Counted from the stretch's first letter, positions 10,058 through 19,429 are shown. The stretch: DNA of 64,000 nt from Cycloclasticus sp. symbiont of Poecilosclerida sp. N (GCA_002101205.1 LWTM01000077.1:186001-250000), one strand, 5' to 3'. Numbers and translations are program-made. The notes: generated by a model not told the origin, from the sequence alone.

Positions 10058-11398
10058 TTACAGTCCAAGTTTTTTTTCTAAGTAATGGATATTGTAGATG
10101 CCAGAAGCAAAATCTTTATCAACAATGATATCCCGAAGCAAAGGAATATTTGTGTCAATACCATCAATCACTATTTCTCTCAGCGCCGTTTTAGTGCGTG
10201 CTAATGCGGACTCACGAGAGTTACCCGATGCGATGAGCTTACCTACCATCGAGTCGTAATATTGAGGGACGGTGTAGCCGTTATAAATGTGCGTGTCAAC
10301 GCGTATACCCGGACCGCCAGGAATGTGCAATTGAGTGATTTTACCGGGCGAGGGAATGAATGTTTCTGGATGCTCAGCATTTAAGCGACACTCGATAGCG
10401 TGACCGGAAATTTTAATATCGTCTTGCGTGTAGCCCAGAGGTTCACCCGCTGCAATTTTAAGTTGTTCAGCGACGATATCGACGCCAGTAATGATTTCAG
10501 TAATAGGGTGTTCTACTTGTACACGTGTGTTCATTTCGATGAAATAGAACTCACTGTTTTCATATAAAAACTCGAACGTTCCTGCACCGTAATAACCGAT
10601 TTCAGCACATGCATTAGCGCAACGTGTTCCAATTTCTTGGCGAACTTTTTCAGTAATCCCAATAGCGGGAGCTTCTTCAATAACTTTTTGATGTTTGCGC
10701 TGTGTAGAACAGTCGCGCTCGCCCAAATGAATCGCATTACCATGTTTGTCCGCAAGGACTTGGAACTCGATATGTCTTGGCGTTTCAAGGAATTTTTCCA
10801 TATACACCATATCGTTTCCAAAGAAACTATTTGCTTCAGTTTTAGTTAGAGCAATAGCATTTAAAAGGGCCGCTTCGGTGTGGACAACACGCATGCCGCG
10901 GCCACCGCCACCGCCGGCAGCTTTAATGATGATGGGGTAGCCAATGCCGCTTGCAAGCTTGATATTACGTTCTTTGTCGTCGTCTAAGGGCCCATCAGAA
11001 CCGGGTACGCAAGGTACGCCAGCTTTTACCATGGCTCTAATGGCCGATACTTTATCGCCCATTAGGCGAATGGTTTCTGAGCGAGGACCGACAAAGGTAA
11101 AGCCACTTTTCTCTACGCGTTCAGCAAAGTCGGCATTTTCAGACAAAAAGCCATAGCCCGGGTGAATAGCCTCGGCATCCGTGATTTCAGCAGCGCTGAT
11201 AATAGCGGGGACATTGAGGTAACTTTCAGTTGATGATGCGCCGCCAATACAGACAGATTCATCTGCTAAGCGAACGTGTTTTAAGTTTTTGTCAGCAGAA
11301 GAGTGAACGGCTACAGTTTGAATGCCGAGCTCACGGCAGGCACGCAAAATACGTAAAGCAATTTCGCCGCGATTAGCAATAAGAATTTTATCGAACAT
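10058..11398 (-). CDS. accC: Acetyl-CoA carboxylase, biotin carboxylase subunit
   Basis: AccC carboxylates biotin on AccB using ATP and bicarbonate, starting fatty acid synthesis. I chose the ATG at 11398 ([21 protein letters not shown]), giving 446 residues (E. coli 449). The ORF track's extra 26 residues come from the accB-accC spacer. ATP-grasp features include the glycine-rich loop [31 protein letters not shown], and [15 protein letters not shown]. It lies downstream of accB. Confidence 0.98.
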   Translation of the reverse strand: MFDKILIANRGEIALRILRACRELGIQTVAVHSSADKNLKHVRLADESVCIGGASSTESYLNVPAIISAAEITDAEAIHPGYGFLSENADFAERVEKSGFTFVGPRSETIRLMGDKVSAIRAMVKAGVPCVPGSDGPLDDDKERNIKLASGIGYPIIIKAAGGGGGRGMRVVHTEAALLNAIALTKTEANSFFGNDMVYMEKFLETPRHIEFQVLADKHGNAIHLGERDCSTQRKHQKVIEEAPAIGITEKVRQEIGTRCANACAEIGYYGAGTFEFLYENSEFYFIEMNTRVQVEHPITEIITGVDIVAEQLKIAAGEPLGYTQDDIKISGHAIECRLNAEHPETFIPSPGKITQLHIPGGPGIRVDTHIYNGYTVPQYYDSMVGKLIASGNSRESALARTKTALREIVIDGIDTNIPLLRDIIVDKDFASGIYNIHYLEKKLGL

Positions 11399-11435
11399 AT
11401 TTGTCTCGTCGATGTGTGAAAATTTAAAAAGGCAG

Positions 11436-11873
11436 TTATTCGATAATAAATAAAGGTTGGCCAAACTCAACAGCATGACCGTCTTCAGCCATAATTGATG
11501 TGATAACGCCTGATTTATCAGCTTCTATTTGATTGAGAATTTTCATAGCCTCAATAATACATAAGGTATCGCCTTCGCTAACCGTTTGACCCAAGCTGAC
11601 AAATGCGCCAGCTTCGGGCGATGGTGAGTTATAAAATGTACCGACCATAGGCGACGTAATAACGTGGCCCGATAGCTCTTCGATATCGTCATTAGTGACC
11701 ACTGTAGCCACTGTAGCACAAACAGCTGGTGCTGGTGCCGCCGCCGCCGCCGCGACAGGCTGAGAAGAATAACGGTTAATACGCACAGACTCCTCACCTT
11801 CATGAATCTCAATTTCGGCGATATCGGACTCTTGAATGAGTTCAATAAGTTTTTTAACTTTTCTAATATCCAT
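11436..11873 (-). CDS. accB: Biotin carboxyl carrier protein of acetyl-CoA carboxylase
   Basis: AccB carries the biotin arm between AccC and the AccA/AccD transferase. The 145-residue protein has the N-terminal dimer region ([23 protein letters not shown]), an alanine/proline linker (AAAAAPAPA), and the biotinyl domain with the biotin-lysine motif EAMKILN. It is 37 bases upstream of accC. The GCC-rich codon run encoding the alanine linker is low-complexity. Confidence 0.97.
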   Translation of the reverse strand: MDIRKVKKLIELIQESDIAEIEIHEGEESVRINRYSSQPVAAAAAAPAPAVCATVATVVTNDDIEELSGHVITSPMVGTFYNSPSPEAGAFVSLGQTVSEGDTLCIIEAMKILNQIEADKSGVITSIMAEDGHAVEFGQPLFIIE

Positions 11874-11883
11874 AACTTATCTC

Positions 11884-12327
11884 TTATGTGTTTTCTATTA
11901 ATGGGAGAGCGGCGAGCAGCGCCAGATCATAACTTTTTGGTCCAAAACCGCAGATAACACCTTGAGCAATATCTGAAAAATAGGAGTGTTGCCGAAATGA
12001 TTCGCGTGCATGAACATTCGACAAGTGCAATTCTATAAAAGGGGTGTCACTGGCTAATAAGGCATCACGTAAAGCAACACTTGTATGTGTAAATGCGGCG
12101 GGGTTTAACAAGATGACGGCAACATTATTTTGTTTGCTTTGTTGAATAGTATCGACTAAGTCGTGCTCGGCATTACTTTGATAAAAAAGTATTTCATGCC
12201 CATGTTGTTGCGCTAATTGCTCAAGATTATATTCGATATCAACTAATGTTTGAGTGCCATAGATACCAGGCTCACGCGCACCAAGCATGTTGAGGTTGGG
12301 TCCGTTGATAACAGAAATAATTGCCAT
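11884..12327 (-). CDS. aroQ: 3-dehydroquinate dehydratase, type II
   Basis: AroQ converts 3-dehydroquinate to 3-dehydroshikimate in the shikimate pathway. The 147-residue length is typical of the dodecameric type II class. Signature segments are [21 protein letters not shown] with the catalytic tyrosine, [16 protein letters not shown], and [14 protein letters not shown] with the catalytic histidine. It lies just upstream of accB, a common pairing, and is probably cotranscribed with it. Confidence 0.97.
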   Translation of the reverse strand: MAIISVINGPNLNMLGAREPGIYGTQTLVDIEYNLEQLAQQHGHEILFYQSNAEHDLVDTIQQSKQNNVAVILLNPAAFTHTSVALRDALLASDTPFIELHLSNVHARESFRQHSYFSDIAQGVICGFGPKSYDLALLAALPLIENT

Positions 12328-12472
12328 GTTATTGGTTACCTCAAAAACGTAAAATAATTGCTGGATGCAATTCCATTGTGCAACACGTGGATTTTGTCAA
12401 AGCCGAAGCCAAAAGTCTAGATAAATTACACTTCGTGAAAGATAAAAGCAAATATAAGCAAGTTACGCGGAG

Positions 12473-13012
12473 TTAGCCTTTTGTTAATTGGATAACATCG
12501 AGAATTTTTTCGCGATTCAGTAAGCCTACATGGCGAAATATTATTTCTTTATTCGGGTTAATAATAACGGAGTAAGGTAATGCACCGGTAATGTTCGCGT
12601 ATTTTTTTGCCAGCTCAATGCCTTCTGCTTCGGCAATAAGGTTTGGGTAATTAATACCCATCTCCAATGAAAAAGAATCGACCGAAACAGCATCATCAAT
12701 AGCAACGCCAATAAACTGTAAGTTGGATGCGCCGTATTCTTCTTGTAATTTGATAAATTCCGGTATTTCTTCACGACAAGGCGCGCACCATGTGGCCCAA
12801 AAGTTAAGCACGATGTATTTGCCGTCCCATTCTTTAATGCTGTGGATATTGCCTTGCACGTCAGGCAGAGCGAATTCAGGACGAATAACGGTGTTGTTGG
12901 TACAACTGCTCACCTGCGCCGCTATGGTGTTGCTATAGGAGTCGCTAAAAATGCTAAAAGTTAGTACCAATATAGCCAAGACAACCAGTAACAAAAGTAG
13001 CCGTTTAGGCAT
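12473..13012 (-). CDS. TlpA/ResA-like membrane-anchored thioredoxin
   Basis: A periplasmic thiol-disulfide oxidoreductase of 179 residues. An N-terminal hydrophobic anchor (RLLLLLVVLAILVLTFSIFS) is followed by an AhpC/TSA-TlpA domain with the redox motif FWATWCAPCREE. It starts one base after the dsbD stop, so it is almost certainly cotranscribed with dsbD and probably receives electrons from it. The exact substrate (cytochrome c haem ligation or other periplasmic proteins) cannot be told. Confidence 0.93.
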   Translation of the reverse strand: MPKRLLLLLVVLAILVLTFSIFSDSYSNTIAAQVSSCTNNTVIRPEFALPDVQGNIHSIKEWDGKYIVLNFWATWCAPCREEIPEFIKLQEEYGASNLQFIGVAIDDAVSVDSFSLEMGINYPNLIAEAEGIELAKKYANITGALPYSVIINPNKEIIFRHVGLLNREKILDVIQLTKG

Positions 13013-14857
13013 TTAATTTAACGTTTTGATTCGTTTTAAAAACAAGCCTGCTTCCATATAACCAATAACACGTTGCTGTGTTAGTTCGCCGGTGCTAGGT
13101 TTGAAAAATAAAATAGCCGGTGGGCCAATCAGTGAGAATGCGTTTAGTAATTCCCTGTCTTTATCGTCGTTTTGTGTCACGTCGGCCTGTAAAAGAATGA
13201 AATTCCCTAAAGCTTTTTGAACGTTTGGGTCAGAGAAAGTATAACTTTCCATTTCCTTACAAGACACGCACCAATCGGCATAAAAGTCCAACATGACAAA
13301 TTGATCTTGCTGGGCGGCTTTCCCAAGCACGTCATTTAGCTCGTTAATACTTTTGATAGCTTGAAAAGGCAGGGCGTGTTGCTGTGAAGTACTTTGCTGA
13401 GAGACGTTAAAGTTAGCCAAGGGCTTTAATGGATTTGTTCCACCTGAAACGGCACCAACGATTAAAAGAATGCCATAGATTAAGAACACAGTGCCCAACC
13501 CTTTGGAAAGTTTCTGCCAGCCGTTAGCATTGTCAGGTAAACGGTCTATCGCTTTAAGATAAACAGCACAGACGATCAGTAAGCCAGCCCATAAACTAAG
13601 TGTAATAGCGGGTGGTAAAATGCGGTCCATTAACCAAATAGCAACGGCCAATAATAAAACGCCGAAGAAATACTTAATCGGTTCCATCCAATGTCCCGCT
13701 TTAGGCAAAATCTTACCAGCAGACATGCCAATAATAATGAGAGGTACGCCCATTCCTATGCCAAGAGAAAACAGGGCTAAACCGCCTAATATTGCATCAC
13801 CTGTTTGGCCAATATAAATAAGAACACCTGCAAGTGGCGCGGCAACACATGGGCCAACAATTAAGGCGGACAATACTCCCATCACCGCGCTCCCCCATAA
13901 AGAACCATGCTTTTGATGCTGTGAAATAGAGGATAATTTGCTTTGAATACTTGCAGGTAGCTGTACTTCGTATAGGCCAAACATAGACAGTGCGAGTAGA
14001 ACAAAAACGCCGCTGAAGGAACTGAGTATCCACGGGTTTTGAAAAGTGGCTTGTAAATTACTGCCAAACAGTCCAGCCAGCACGCCAAATAGCGCGTATG
14101 TAAGCGCCGCAGCGACGACGTAACTTAGCGATAGATAAAAGGCTTTGCGGGCTGTTAAACTTTCCCCATGTCCAATAATAATGCCAGATAGAATTGGAAT
14201 CATAGGGAAAACGCACGGTGTTAAAGACAGCAAAAGCCCAAAACCTAAGAAGGTTAAACAAGTCAGCCAAATCGCGTTGCTGACTAAAGTACTTGCGATT
14301 TGATCCTGCTCGGAAATACTAGCTAAAGGGGTAGAACTGTTAGCGGGCTTTAAAGAAAGGGTCACTACTTTGTTCATTGGCGGGTAGCAAACACCAATAT
14401 CAGCACAGCCTTGAAAGCCGACATTAAGAGTTATGTCAGTAGGGCTGGAAATAGGCGTGGCCAGTAATTGTTTGAGTGAGAGGCTACCGTAATAGACCAC
14501 GGTCTTAGCGAATATCTCATCTGATTTGTCTTTCCCAGCTGGGAAAGACAAAGGCTTTAATGTTAGACCTTGTGGGCTGATTAAACTGACGCTGACTTTC
14601 TCTTGGTATAAATAATAACCGTCTGCGATACGCCAGTTCAGGTTGATTTGCTGATCACTATCAACGTAGGCATCGAAACTAAAGGCATCATCTGGCTCAA
14701 GTAACTCAGCGTAGTTCGTATCGCTAGTTCCCGAGAACAAGCTGTTGATAGTATCAAGAGGGTTACTAGGCGCGTTGCTTTGATCTGCTGCAAAACTCAC
14801 GGCGGTGAGCAGTAAACAGATGCAAAGGAAAATAGAGCTTCGTAAGGGTTTTTGCAT
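13013..14857 (-). CDS. dsbD: Thiol:disulfide interchange protein DsbD
   Basis: DsbD moves electrons from cytoplasmic thioredoxin across the inner membrane to periplasmic partners. The 614-residue protein has a signal peptide, an N-terminal DsbDalpha domain (DGYYLYQEKVSVSL; Cys in FQGCADIGVCYPPMNK), about eight membrane segments with the CcdA-like cysteines in SLTPCVFPMIP and VGPCVAAPLAG, and a C-terminal thioredoxin domain with DFYADWCVSCKEME. All three cysteine pairs are present. A TlpA-like partner is encoded immediately downstream. Confidence 0.96.
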   Translation of the reverse strand: MQKPLRSSIFLCICLLLTAVSFAADQSNAPSNPLDTINSLFSGTSDTNYAELLEPDDAFSFDAYVDSDQQINLNWRIADGYYLYQEKVSVSLISPQGLTLKPLSFPAGKDKSDEIFAKTVVYYGSLSLKQLLATPISSPTDITLNVGFQGCADIGVCYPPMNKVVTLSLKPANSSTPLASISEQDQIASTLVSNAIWLTCLTFLGFGLLLSLTPCVFPMIPILSGIIIGHGESLTARKAFYLSLSYVVAAALTYALFGVLAGLFGSNLQATFQNPWILSSFSGVFVLLALSMFGLYEVQLPASIQSKLSSISQHQKHGSLWGSAVMGVLSALIVGPCVAAPLAGVLIYIGQTGDAILGGLALFSLGIGMGVPLIIIGMSAGKILPKAGHWMEPIKYFFGVLLLAVAIWLMDRILPPAITLSLWAGLLIVCAVYLKAIDRLPDNANGWQKLSKGLGTVFLIYGILLIVGAVSGGTNPLKPLANFNVSQQSTSQQHALPFQAIKSINELNDVLGKAAQQDQFVMLDFYADWCVSCKEMESYTFSDPNVQKALGNFILLQADVTQNDDKDRELLNAFSLIGPPAILFFKPSTGELTQQRVIGYMEAGLFLKRIKTLN

Positions 14858-15102
14858 GGAGTGGTGCTGTATCGATAATAAGGCTGAAAACTATAGTTGC
14901 CGTTATAATGTCATTATGCGTTTATTATACGCGCTGTTTAGGATGAATATATTCATTTTCGTTCAAGCTATAACTAGACCGCGCGGACTAGTTCAATCTT
15001 TCGTGGGTTATGTCGTTTATTCATCGGATGGTCAGCGAATCCATTGTCGGGCGAAATACTGGTTTTTTTACAAAACTGTTTTTCATGTGTAAGCTCTTTG
15101 TT

Positions 15103-15594
15103 ATGAACCCATTTTCAGCTTTTTTGTTATTGCTTATTATTGTTCCCGTGGTGGAAATATACTTTCTTATACAAGTCGGTGGAGCCATTGGCGCATTCCC
15201 AACGGTTATGTTGGTTATTGTCACGGCCGTGCTGGGTGCTTATATTTTTAGGCTGCAAGGCATATCTGTTTTTCAACGAGTACAGGCGAGTCTATCGCGA
15301 GGTGAAATTCCAGCAGTAGAAATGATAGAGGGTGCAATGCTGTTAGTCAGTGGTGCGTTATTACTGACGCCTGGTTTTGTCACAGACGTTGTTGGTTTTA
15401 CCTGCTTGATGCCTGCGCTTAGACAAAAGTTTGCTCTATCTGTTTTAGAAAGCCAGTTTGCTAATAAAGGTTCCTTCCAAGGGGGTGGGCCGTTCGGACA
15501 AAAAGAAAATGGTGATGGAACGAGTGAAGATATTATCGAGGGCGAATTTAAGCGAGAAGACGACGAGCCAAGGAAGTTAAATAAAGATGATTAA
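15103..15594 (+). CDS. fxsA: FxsA family membrane protein
   Basis: FxsA is a small inner-membrane protein; in E. coli overexpression relieves F-plasmid exclusion of phage T7, and its normal role is unclear. I chose the ATG at 15103 (MNPFSAFLLLLIIVPVVEIYFLIQVG), giving 163 residues (E. coli 158), rather than the ORF-track start 31 codons earlier. Conserved features are the first helix, the GAYIFRLQG segment, and GALLLTPGFVTDVVGF. The tail is hydrophilic and acidic/basic. The usual downstream groES-groEL is absent. Confidence 0.92.
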   Translation: MNPFSAFLLLLIIVPVVEIYFLIQVGGAIGAFPTVMLVIVTAVLGAYIFRLQGISVFQRVQASLSRGEIPAVEMIEGAMLLVSGALLLTPGFVTDVVGFTCLMPALRQKFALSVLESQFANKGSFQGGGPFGQKENGDGTSEDIIEGEFKREDDEPRKLNKDD

Positions 15595-15639
15595 GGGTTT
15601 CATACCATTTTATAAAGGGCTAAACGGGGCTGTTCAATA

Positions 15640-15909
15640 TTACAAAACGACCTCAAACCCTTCAAATTTTGGATACCCTAAATACAAACCTTTCGTTTGC
15701 CCTGCTTGAGCGTGTACTTGTTTGAACGCATCAGAGTGAGTTCATGCATCGAATGCTTCTTTGTCTTGCCACGTGGTGTGAGATGCGAATAAGGTGTGAT
15801 CATCTAAAGTAGGGCCTTTTAGCAGATAAAACGTTTGAAAGCCCGCGACATCTTTGAGGCGTAATTCTCGTTTACGCCAAACTTATTCAAAATCATATTC
15901 CCTACCTAG
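15640..15909 (-). pseudogene. 3' portion of a split antibiotic-biosynthesis-monooxygenase-like gene
   Basis: The minus strand reads EYDFE*VWRKRELRLKDVAGFQTFYLLKGP, then TLFASHTTWQDKEAFDA*THSDAF and ends YPKFEGFEVVL. This matches the ABM/HmoA-like family of small haem-degrading or quinol monooxygenases. Two in-frame stops are single-base changes from expected codons (TAA for CAA; TGA for TGG). The 5' end of the gene lies 3.55 kb away at 19464-19504. Joining the two at the shared CTAGGTAG gives one 303-base frame of 101 codons including the stop. Confidence 0.85.
15902..15909. repeat. Target-site duplication, left copy (CTACCTAG)
   Basis: The 8 bases CTACCTAG directly flank the left end of the inserted element (TCAACCC...) and recur directly after its right end at 19464-19471. 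Counting the sequence once restores the reading frame of the interrupted monooxygenase gene. Confidence 0.8.
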
Positions 15910-16676
15910 TCAACCCTTAAAAACCCAAACCAAAAACCACCCCTATCAGCTTAAAAACGGCTAAATTCTATTTGATTTTAGCCGTTTACCCATTACAACA
16001 AAAAACCAATCATTTTTTATGAAAGAAATAGCACCTTTTACACAGTTTGCGCTTTTTATCGCGTTGATAGCGATTGTCCTTTTTGAGTGCTTTTTAGGCA
16101 AAATGATTTTTGCACCTAACACTTCTTTAGCACGGTTGACTCTTGTGCAGCCTTGCTGTGCAGTTCAACGCTCAGTTTAAAAATAAGATTAAAACCTTCA
16201 GTACCAATGCGTTTCCTAAAGTGTACCAATTCGGTCGCATTACAAGGCACATCAGGCGTGTAGTTCGAATAACCACAGAAGTATTGATAATAAGGATTGC
16301 GTTTGAACTGCAAAACAACGCGCTCGTCAGATAGATTCTCAAGTTGCTTAAGAAGAAGCAAGCCCACCATCAGTCTAATGGGTTTTGAGGGTCTTCCATT
16401 GTCTTTAGAATAATACTTCTCAAAAGCATTATCAAAGACTGTCCAGTTAATAGTGTTGGCTAGTTGTATTAACGGGTCTTTGGTGTCTAATTGGGAAAAC
16501 AGTTCTGAATGAAAGAGGTTTAGTTGCCCAGTGTCTGGGGTTGATTTTGTTAGCATATTTTTTAAGCAAAACGACCAAGAAAGGACGGTTATTTTACCAA
16601 ATACTGGTTGTTTTTCTATGGGTTTTGTTGGGTTTATTGCTATAAATCAGTTGGTTGAGTGGTTTTTAAGGGTTGA
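15910..16676 (-). mobile_element. IS5-like element, internally deleted (767 bp)
   Basis: The unit is bounded by 16-base perfect terminal inverted repeats TCAACCCTTAAAAACC (15910-15925) and GGTTTTTAAGGGTTGA (16661-16676). It holds the transposase N-terminus fused to short pieces of the C-terminal region, so most of the catalytic domain has been lost. The whole looks like a full IS collapsing toward a MITE. It forms the left end of the larger insertion. Confidence 0.8.
16116..16556 (-). pseudogene. Truncated IS5-family transposase (N-terminal part)
   Basis: The 146-residue ORF starts MLTKSTPDTGQLNLFHSELFSQLDTKDPLIQLAN and contains GRPSKPIRLMVGLLLLKQLENLSDE and NATELVHFRKRIG, the DUF772 N-terminal region of IS5-type transposases. 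Full proteins run over 400 residues. After AAQESTVL the sequence jumps to KEVLGAKIILPKK and, in a shifted frame, DNRYQRDKKRKLCKR, which normally lie near the C-terminus. The central DDE region is therefore deleted and the gene cannot encode an active transposase. Confidence 0.85.
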
Positions 16677-16830
16677 ATACTTAACTTTTGGATTTTAACT
16701 TGCATTGACACGTCCATGTTCGATTGGTCAGTTCTCGCACCCGGTGTTTGAACTTTTCCAAACTTTTGGGATGCCAAACAATAGTTTTGCCTTTAAAGCT
16801 GAAGCCTAAAAAATTGGAAAGAATTTTGAC
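16677..16830 (-). pseudogene. Group II intron reverse transcriptase/maturase, C-terminal remnant
   Basis: The minus strand reads KILSNFLGFSFKGKTIVWHPKSLEKFKHRVRELTNRTWT, followed after a one-base shift by VSMQVKIQKLS. This matches the maturase (X) end of LtrA-type proteins (FLGF.F....; FK.R.R.LT.R.W.VSM). The reverse transcriptase core is absent, and the 3' side is cut by the IS5-like terminus. I saw no group II intron RNA domain V nearby. Confidence 0.7.
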
Positions 16831-16864
16831 AGGTCAATATCAACCGAAATCTGGGAGAGTATAG

Positions 16865-17032
16865 GGACAGAGAGGATAGTGACAGGCTACTTTTATCGTA
16901 ACTTTTTCTCTTTTTTCGGTATTCCTCTTGCTTTCAAGGTTGGTAATAAACCATATTTCTGCGCTATTTTAACCACCCAATCTTTGCTGCCAATCGGTGC
17001 TTGATAAAAAGCAGCCTGTCCCTATTACTTCC
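16865..17032 (-). pseudogene. REP-associated tyrosine transposase, C-terminal remnant
   Basis: The minus strand encodes YQAPIGSKDWVVKIAQKYGLLPTLKARGIPKKEKKLR and a stop, resembling the C-terminal GS..W....A...GL....R.RG.P.K segment of Y1/REP-associated transposases. The HUH catalytic core is missing. It is framed by short inverted GGGACAG / CTGTCCC motifs (near 16863 and 17025), which may be the remains of REP-like sequences. Confidence 0.55.
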
Positions 17033-17124
17033 CATTTTGCAAAATACGCACCACTCACGGCGGTCCGTGATGCGGATGTTATGCTGAATTAAATTAAACC
17101 AAACCAATGTGCTAAAATTAAATA

Positions 17125-17234
17125 ATGAAATACAGTTATACAGATTATTTTGAACATGAAGTTTTAAGAAAACGAAATTATCTCAAAAAATACTGGTGTA
17201 TTGATGTTATCAACAATCCTTTAAAGATTGAATA
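17125..17234 (+). pseudogene. Decayed small gene of unknown function
   Basis: An ATG at 17125 opens MKYSYTDYFEHEVLRKRNYLKKYWCIDVINNPLKIE and then a stop. Further pieces that may belong to the same gene (QDNGRVGF) follow immediately. The composition resembles small toxin-like or DUF4258-type proteins, but I cannot assign it. From here to 17506 I see only broken short frames, including MQDLLDTDELMAIYQMVKYF near 17420. Confidence 0.4.
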
Positions 17235-17506
17235 ACAAGACAATGGGCGTGTCGGTTTTAGGGTGCAGTGAAAGAAGTAGAAACTACCGCCCTTTTTGGA
17301 AATTCAACCAAGGTGATATTATTTGGCTCAAAAGGTATTTTTTTACAACTGAAAATAAAACAGATTTTGAACGCCATAAAAAAAATCAGATTCTGTTTTT
17401 CTTGAACTTGCATCATAAATGCAGGACTTACTCGATACTGATGAATTAATGGCTATTTATCAGATGGTTAAGTATTTTTGTTTTTAAAGATTCAAAATTT
17501 AACAAT

Positions 17507-19063
17507 ATGAAAAAACTTCCTATAGGTATTACGACTTTTGCCAAAATAAGAGACGAGCAACAAAATTATTTGTATGTTGATAAGACTGATATTGCATATA
17601 AACTGATTACCAGTGCGGAATACTACTTTCTATCCAGACCAAGGCGTTTTGGTAAAAGCCTGTTTTTAGATACCTTGGATAATATATTTTGCGCTAATAA
17701 AGATTTATTTAAGGGCTTATATATTTATGATAAATGGGATTGGAGCACCAAATATCCTGTTATTAGGATTGATTTTAATGTAGGTGATTTTGCTACTGTA
17801 AAAGGTATTGAAAATAGAGTTTTTGCTATTTTAGATAATATCAGTAAAACACTAGGGGTGACTTGTGAAGTAACTGAGGATATACCGCGTTGTTTTAATG
17901 ATTTGATTATTGCAACTTACAAAAAACACAATCAAAAAGTTGTTATTCTGATTGATGAATACGACAAACCAATTTTAGATAATATCACCAACCCAGAAAT
18001 AGCGACCCAAGCCAGGCATATTTTAAGGGTGTTTTATGGCGTGATTAAAAGCTGTGATCAATACCTAAAGTTTGTGTTGATGACAGGTGTGTCCAAATTC
18101 TCCAAACTTAACTTATTTAGTGGCTTAAACAACATTCAAGATATCACTATCAACCCACAATATGCCACGATTTGTGGTTATACCCATAATGATATAAAAA
18201 CTACTTTTATTGAACATTTACAAGGTGTTGATTTAGAAAAGTTAAAGATTTGGTATAACGGTTATAATTATTTTGGCGACCCTGTTTATAACCCTTATGA
18301 TATTTTGCTATTTGTCGCCAATGGCTGTTTATACAAAAACTACTGGTGGGAAACTGGTAATCCCAAATTCTTGGTGGATTTACTAAAACAAAACACCTAC
18401 AACATCCCTCAATTAGAAAATATCATTACCACTGAAGAAATACTCAACACCTTTGATGTGGAAAAAATAGACCTAGTCGCTTTATTATGGCAAACAGGCT
18501 ATTTAACCTTTGATAAATACATTATTAAGAATGACTTCATCAAATATAAAATGCGTATTCCTAATAAGGAAATTCAACACGCATTAAACTCATTATTTAT
18601 TGACTATCTAACCAATAATGTCAACAAAAGGCTGCAATATCAGGATGCGCTGATTGATAGTTTGGAAAATGATGATTTAAGCCATTTACAGTCAAGTTTA
18701 AATTCATTGTTTGCCTCAATATCTTATGAAAACTACAAAAAAAATAATATAGCTAATTATGAAGGTTATTATGCCAGTGTGGTTTTTACCTATTTTGCAT
18801 CATTAGGTTTTGAGTTAATACAAGAGGATAATACCAATACTGGTAGAATTGATTTAACCTTAAAACTAATTAATAAGATTGTTATTATTGAGTTTAAAGT
18901 GGATATAAAAGAAGCCGCTTTAACCCAAATAAAGCAGAAAAAATATTATCAAAAATACCTAAATGACAGTAGAGATATTTTTATAGTGGGTATTTGTTTT
19001 GACAGTAAAGCAAAAAATATTACTGAGTTTGTGTGGGAGCAAATAAATAATGATAATCAATAA
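17507..19063 (+). CDS. AAA-ATPase-like / PD-(D/E)XK nuclease-like protein
   Basis: An intact 518-residue protein of the AAA-ATPase_like plus PDDEXK_9 architecture. The opening PIGITTFAKIRDEQQNYLYVDKT is typical. Walker A-like RPRRFGKS is at residues 44-51 and Walker B KVVILIDEYDKP at about 144-155. Near the C-terminus GRIDLTLKLINKIVIIEFK supplies the D...ExK nuclease signature. The gene is visibly richer in A+T than the flanking core genes and is surrounded by transposon debris, so it is probably acquired cargo. Function of this widespread family is not established; roles in mobile-element biology or defence have only been suggested. No partner gene is adjacent. Confidence 0.88.
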   Translation: MKKLPIGITTFAKIRDEQQNYLYVDKTDIAYKLITSAEYYFLSRPRRFGKSLFLDTLDNIFCANKDLFKGLYIYDKWDWSTKYPVIRIDFNVGDFATVKGIENRVFAILDNISKTLGVTCEVTEDIPRCFNDLIIATYKKHNQKVVILIDEYDKPILDNITNPEIATQARHILRVFYGVIKSCDQYLKFVLMTGVSKFSKLNLFSGLNNIQDITINPQYATICGYTHNDIKTTFIEHLQGVDLEKLKIWYNGYNYFGDPVYNPYDILLFVANGCLYKNYWWETGNPKFLVDLLKQNTYNIPQLENIITTEEILNTFDVEKIDLVALLWQTGYLTFDKYIIKNDFIKYKMRIPNKEIQHALNSLFIDYLTNNVNKRLQYQDALIDSLENDDLSHLQSSLNSLFASISYENYKKNNIANYEGYYASVVFTYFASLGFELIQEDNTNTGRIDLTLKLINKIVIIEFKVDIKEAALTQIKQKKYYQKYLNDSRDIFIVGICFDSKAKNITEFVWEQINNDNQ

Positions 19064-19089
19064 TAGAATCATTAACGCACAACAAGCAC

Positions 19090-19367
19090 CATATATAATT
19101 GACGCATTCAACCCATAAATGCACCACTTTAATCTTTGTTTCAACACCACCAATCATGACAACTTCAAGACTCCAATCAAACTGTATGGCATCGCCCGCT
19201 TTAAACACCAAAGGTACAAAGCCATCAGTCAACGATAGCTGTGTTGTTTTAAGCTTTTTAATAAAGCGGCATACTGGTGAGTAAGAACCTAAGTAACCTT
19301 CCTCTATTAACTACTCATACAGCTTTTGTGCAGTACGGCGCTCACGTTTAGGGCGTTTAAGGTCAAA
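19090..19367 (-). pseudogene. IS21-family transposase IstA fragment
   Basis: The minus strand reads RPKRERRTAQKLYE*LIEEGYLGSYSPVCRFIKKLKTTQLSLTDGF and on through VFKAGDAIQFDWSLEVVMIGGVETKIKVVHL. The FQFDWS-like segment begins the DDE integrase core of IstA. An in-frame TAG replaces an expected glutamine codon. The helix-turn-helix N-terminus and the rest of the catalytic domain are lost. The partner IstB is not here; an istB remnant lies at 57.7 kb. Confidence 0.8.
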
Positions 19368-19420
19368 CCGGAATAGGTGTTCACACTAGGCCGGAATGGG
19401 TGTTCACTTTGATCCGGAAT
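19366..19420. repeat. IS21-type terminal direct repeats
   Basis: Tandem imperfect copies of a ~22-base unit: ACCGGAATAGGTGTTCACACT, GCCGGAATGGGTGTTCACTTT and a partial ATCCGGAAT. IS21 ends carry such multiple repeats as transposase binding sites. They abut the istA fragment and mark the end of the former IS21 copy. Confidence 0.65.
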
Positions 19421-19429
19421 ATGCAGTTA

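Noticed and set aside
14858-15102. ORF 14805-15092 between dsbD and fxsA
   Set aside because: It overlaps the dsbD signal-peptide region in antisense and has no recognisable protein features; the spacer more likely holds divergent promoters.
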